A DNA stretch of 6,296 nt. Source: Bacteroidota bacterium. Lineage in GTDB: Bacteria; Bacteroidota; Bacteroidia; Flavobacteriales_D; Crocinitomicaceae. The stretch spans positions 1-6,296 of the forward strand of contig SBGS01000194.1 in the NCBI GenBank assembly GCA_006226555.1, read 5' to 3'. The notes under the pieces are model-generated. The model did not search any database, was not told the DNA's origin, and saw nothing but the letters and a program-made list of their open reading frames with translations. The position numbers were made by a program, and so were the translations under genes. Every line of letters starts with the position of its first letter. Positions within the stretch are counted from its first letter, which is position 1. Shown here in pieces: positions 5,706 to 6,296 of this stretch.

Positions 5706-6296
5706 TGAAAGGATGCCTTCAAGGAAAGGTCCAGACTTTTTACACTGTGCGTTAAAGCTCCTACGGAAATAAACTGCACTCCGGTTTCAGCATAAGCACG
5801 TATCGTATCGATGGTAATTCCTCCTGAAGCTTCAGTTTCGTATTGTTCAGGGATCAATTTCAAAGCTTCACGAATTTCATCCGGAGTGAAATTGTCCAAC
5901 ATGATGCGATCCACCCCTCCTACACGTAAGACCTCATCCAATTCTTTTATGTCTCGTACCTCAACCTCGATCTTAAGATCAAGCTCTTTTTCTTCAAGGT
6001 AAGCGTTTGTCCTTTCTATGGCATTCGTGATTCCTCCGGCGTAATCAATATGATTGTCTTTCAGCATGATCATATCGTACAAGGCAAATCTATGGTTAAA
6101 CCCACCTCCGATGCGAACAGCCCATTTTTCTAAAAACCTGATACCAGGAGTTGTCTTTCTGGTATCGAGTAATTTTGTGTTTGTCCCCGCTATGCGATCA
6201 ACAATGGAAGCCGTTTGCGTTGCAATTCCACTCATGCGTTGCATGAAATTCAAAACAAGTCGTTCAGTGGAGAGTATAGAACGTGAAGGCCCGCTT
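5702..6296 (-). CDS. nadC: Quinolinate phosphoribosyltransferase, carboxylating (nicotinate-nucleotide diphosphorylase), N-terminus cut by window edge
   Basis: The 197 visible residues are the C-terminal two thirds of NadC, which makes nicotinate mononucleotide, CO2 and diphosphate from quinolinate and PRPP in de novo NAD synthesis. The frame is open to the right edge, and bases 6254-6295 add the conserved stretch GPSRSILSTERLVL, so the TTG at 6253 is an internal Leu codon and not a start. Motifs in visible numbering: LNFMQRMSGIAT at 15-26, DTRKTTPG at 44-51, GGGFNHRFALYDMIMLKDNH at 63-82, EVEVRD at 110-115, IMLDNF at 131-136, EASGGI at 155-160 and ISVGALTHSVKSLDLSLK at 176-193. The substrate-binding Arg46-Lys47, His68-Arg69, Lys79, Glu112 and Asp134 are all present. 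Family members are about 280-300 residues, so some 85-95 residues lie off the edge. The gene converges on the transferase operon. Confidence 0.97.
   Translation of the reverse strand, partial: SGPSRSILSTERLVLNFMQRMSGIATQTASIVDRIAGTNTKLLDTRKTTPGIRFLEKWAVRIGGGFNHRFALYDMIMLKDNHIDYAGGITNAIERTNAYLEEKELDLKIEVEVRDIKELDEVLRVGGVDRIMLDNFTPDEIREALKLIPEQYETEASGGITIDTIRAYAETGVQFISVGALTHSVKSLDLSLKASFH

Noticed and set aside
5811..6002. Plus-strand Ser/Arg-rich open frame of 63 codons opposite nadC
   Set aside because: Low-complexity reflection of the nadC codons, with nadC motifs conserved throughout.
5702..6253. nadC read as a complete 183-residue gene starting at TTG 6253
   Set aside because: The frame continues upstream with the conserved GPSRSILSTERLVL segment to the window edge, so the codon is internal and the gene is truncated by the window.

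Overview
The window looks like chromosomal DNA from a member of the Bacteroidota, probably a Flavobacteriia-like lineage. The evidence is a very large TonB-dependent receptor of the Bacteroidota carboxypeptidase-regulatory-domain type, a bacterial geranylgeranylglyceryl phosphate synthase (GGGPS) homologue beside a phosphopantetheinyl transferase, the absence of Shine-Dalgarno sequences, and a clear TAnnTTTG-type -7 promoter element. Assignment below phylum level is inference. There are no RNA genes, insertion sequences, CRISPR arrays or phage genes.

Layout. Positions 1-3761 (minus strand) hold most of a TonB-dependent outer-membrane receptor of 1253 visible residues whose last few residues lie off the left edge. 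Positions 3762-3977 are a divergent intergenic region with candidate promoters in both directions and an 11-bp hairpin-like inverted repeat. Positions 3978-5705 (plus strand) form a tightly packed three-gene operon: an Sfp-type 4'-phosphopantetheinyl transferase (start corrected to ATG 3978), a GGGPS family enzyme starting at TTG 4597 inside the end of the previous gene, and a 125-residue four-helix membrane protein of unknown function starting at an ATGA overlap. From 5702 to the right edge (minus strand) is the C-terminal two thirds of nadC, quinolinate phosphoribosyltransferase; its stop codon interlocks with that of the membrane-protein gene, leaving no room for a terminator.

How the genes relate. 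The receptor takes a ligand, unknown here, across the outer membrane. The operon couples activation of carrier proteins by phosphopantetheine with synthesis of an archaeal-type prenyl ether of glycerol-1-phosphate. The fate of that ether lipid in Bacteroidota is, as far as I know, not well settled, and the co-translated small membrane protein is the most interesting unknown of the window. nadC belongs to NAD biosynthesis and is probably a neighbour rather than a partner.

Nothing here is clearly a new system. The points most worth a second look are the GGGPS-membrane protein coupling, the dyad upstream of the operon promoter, the hairpin in the receptor leader and the interlocked convergent stop codons.
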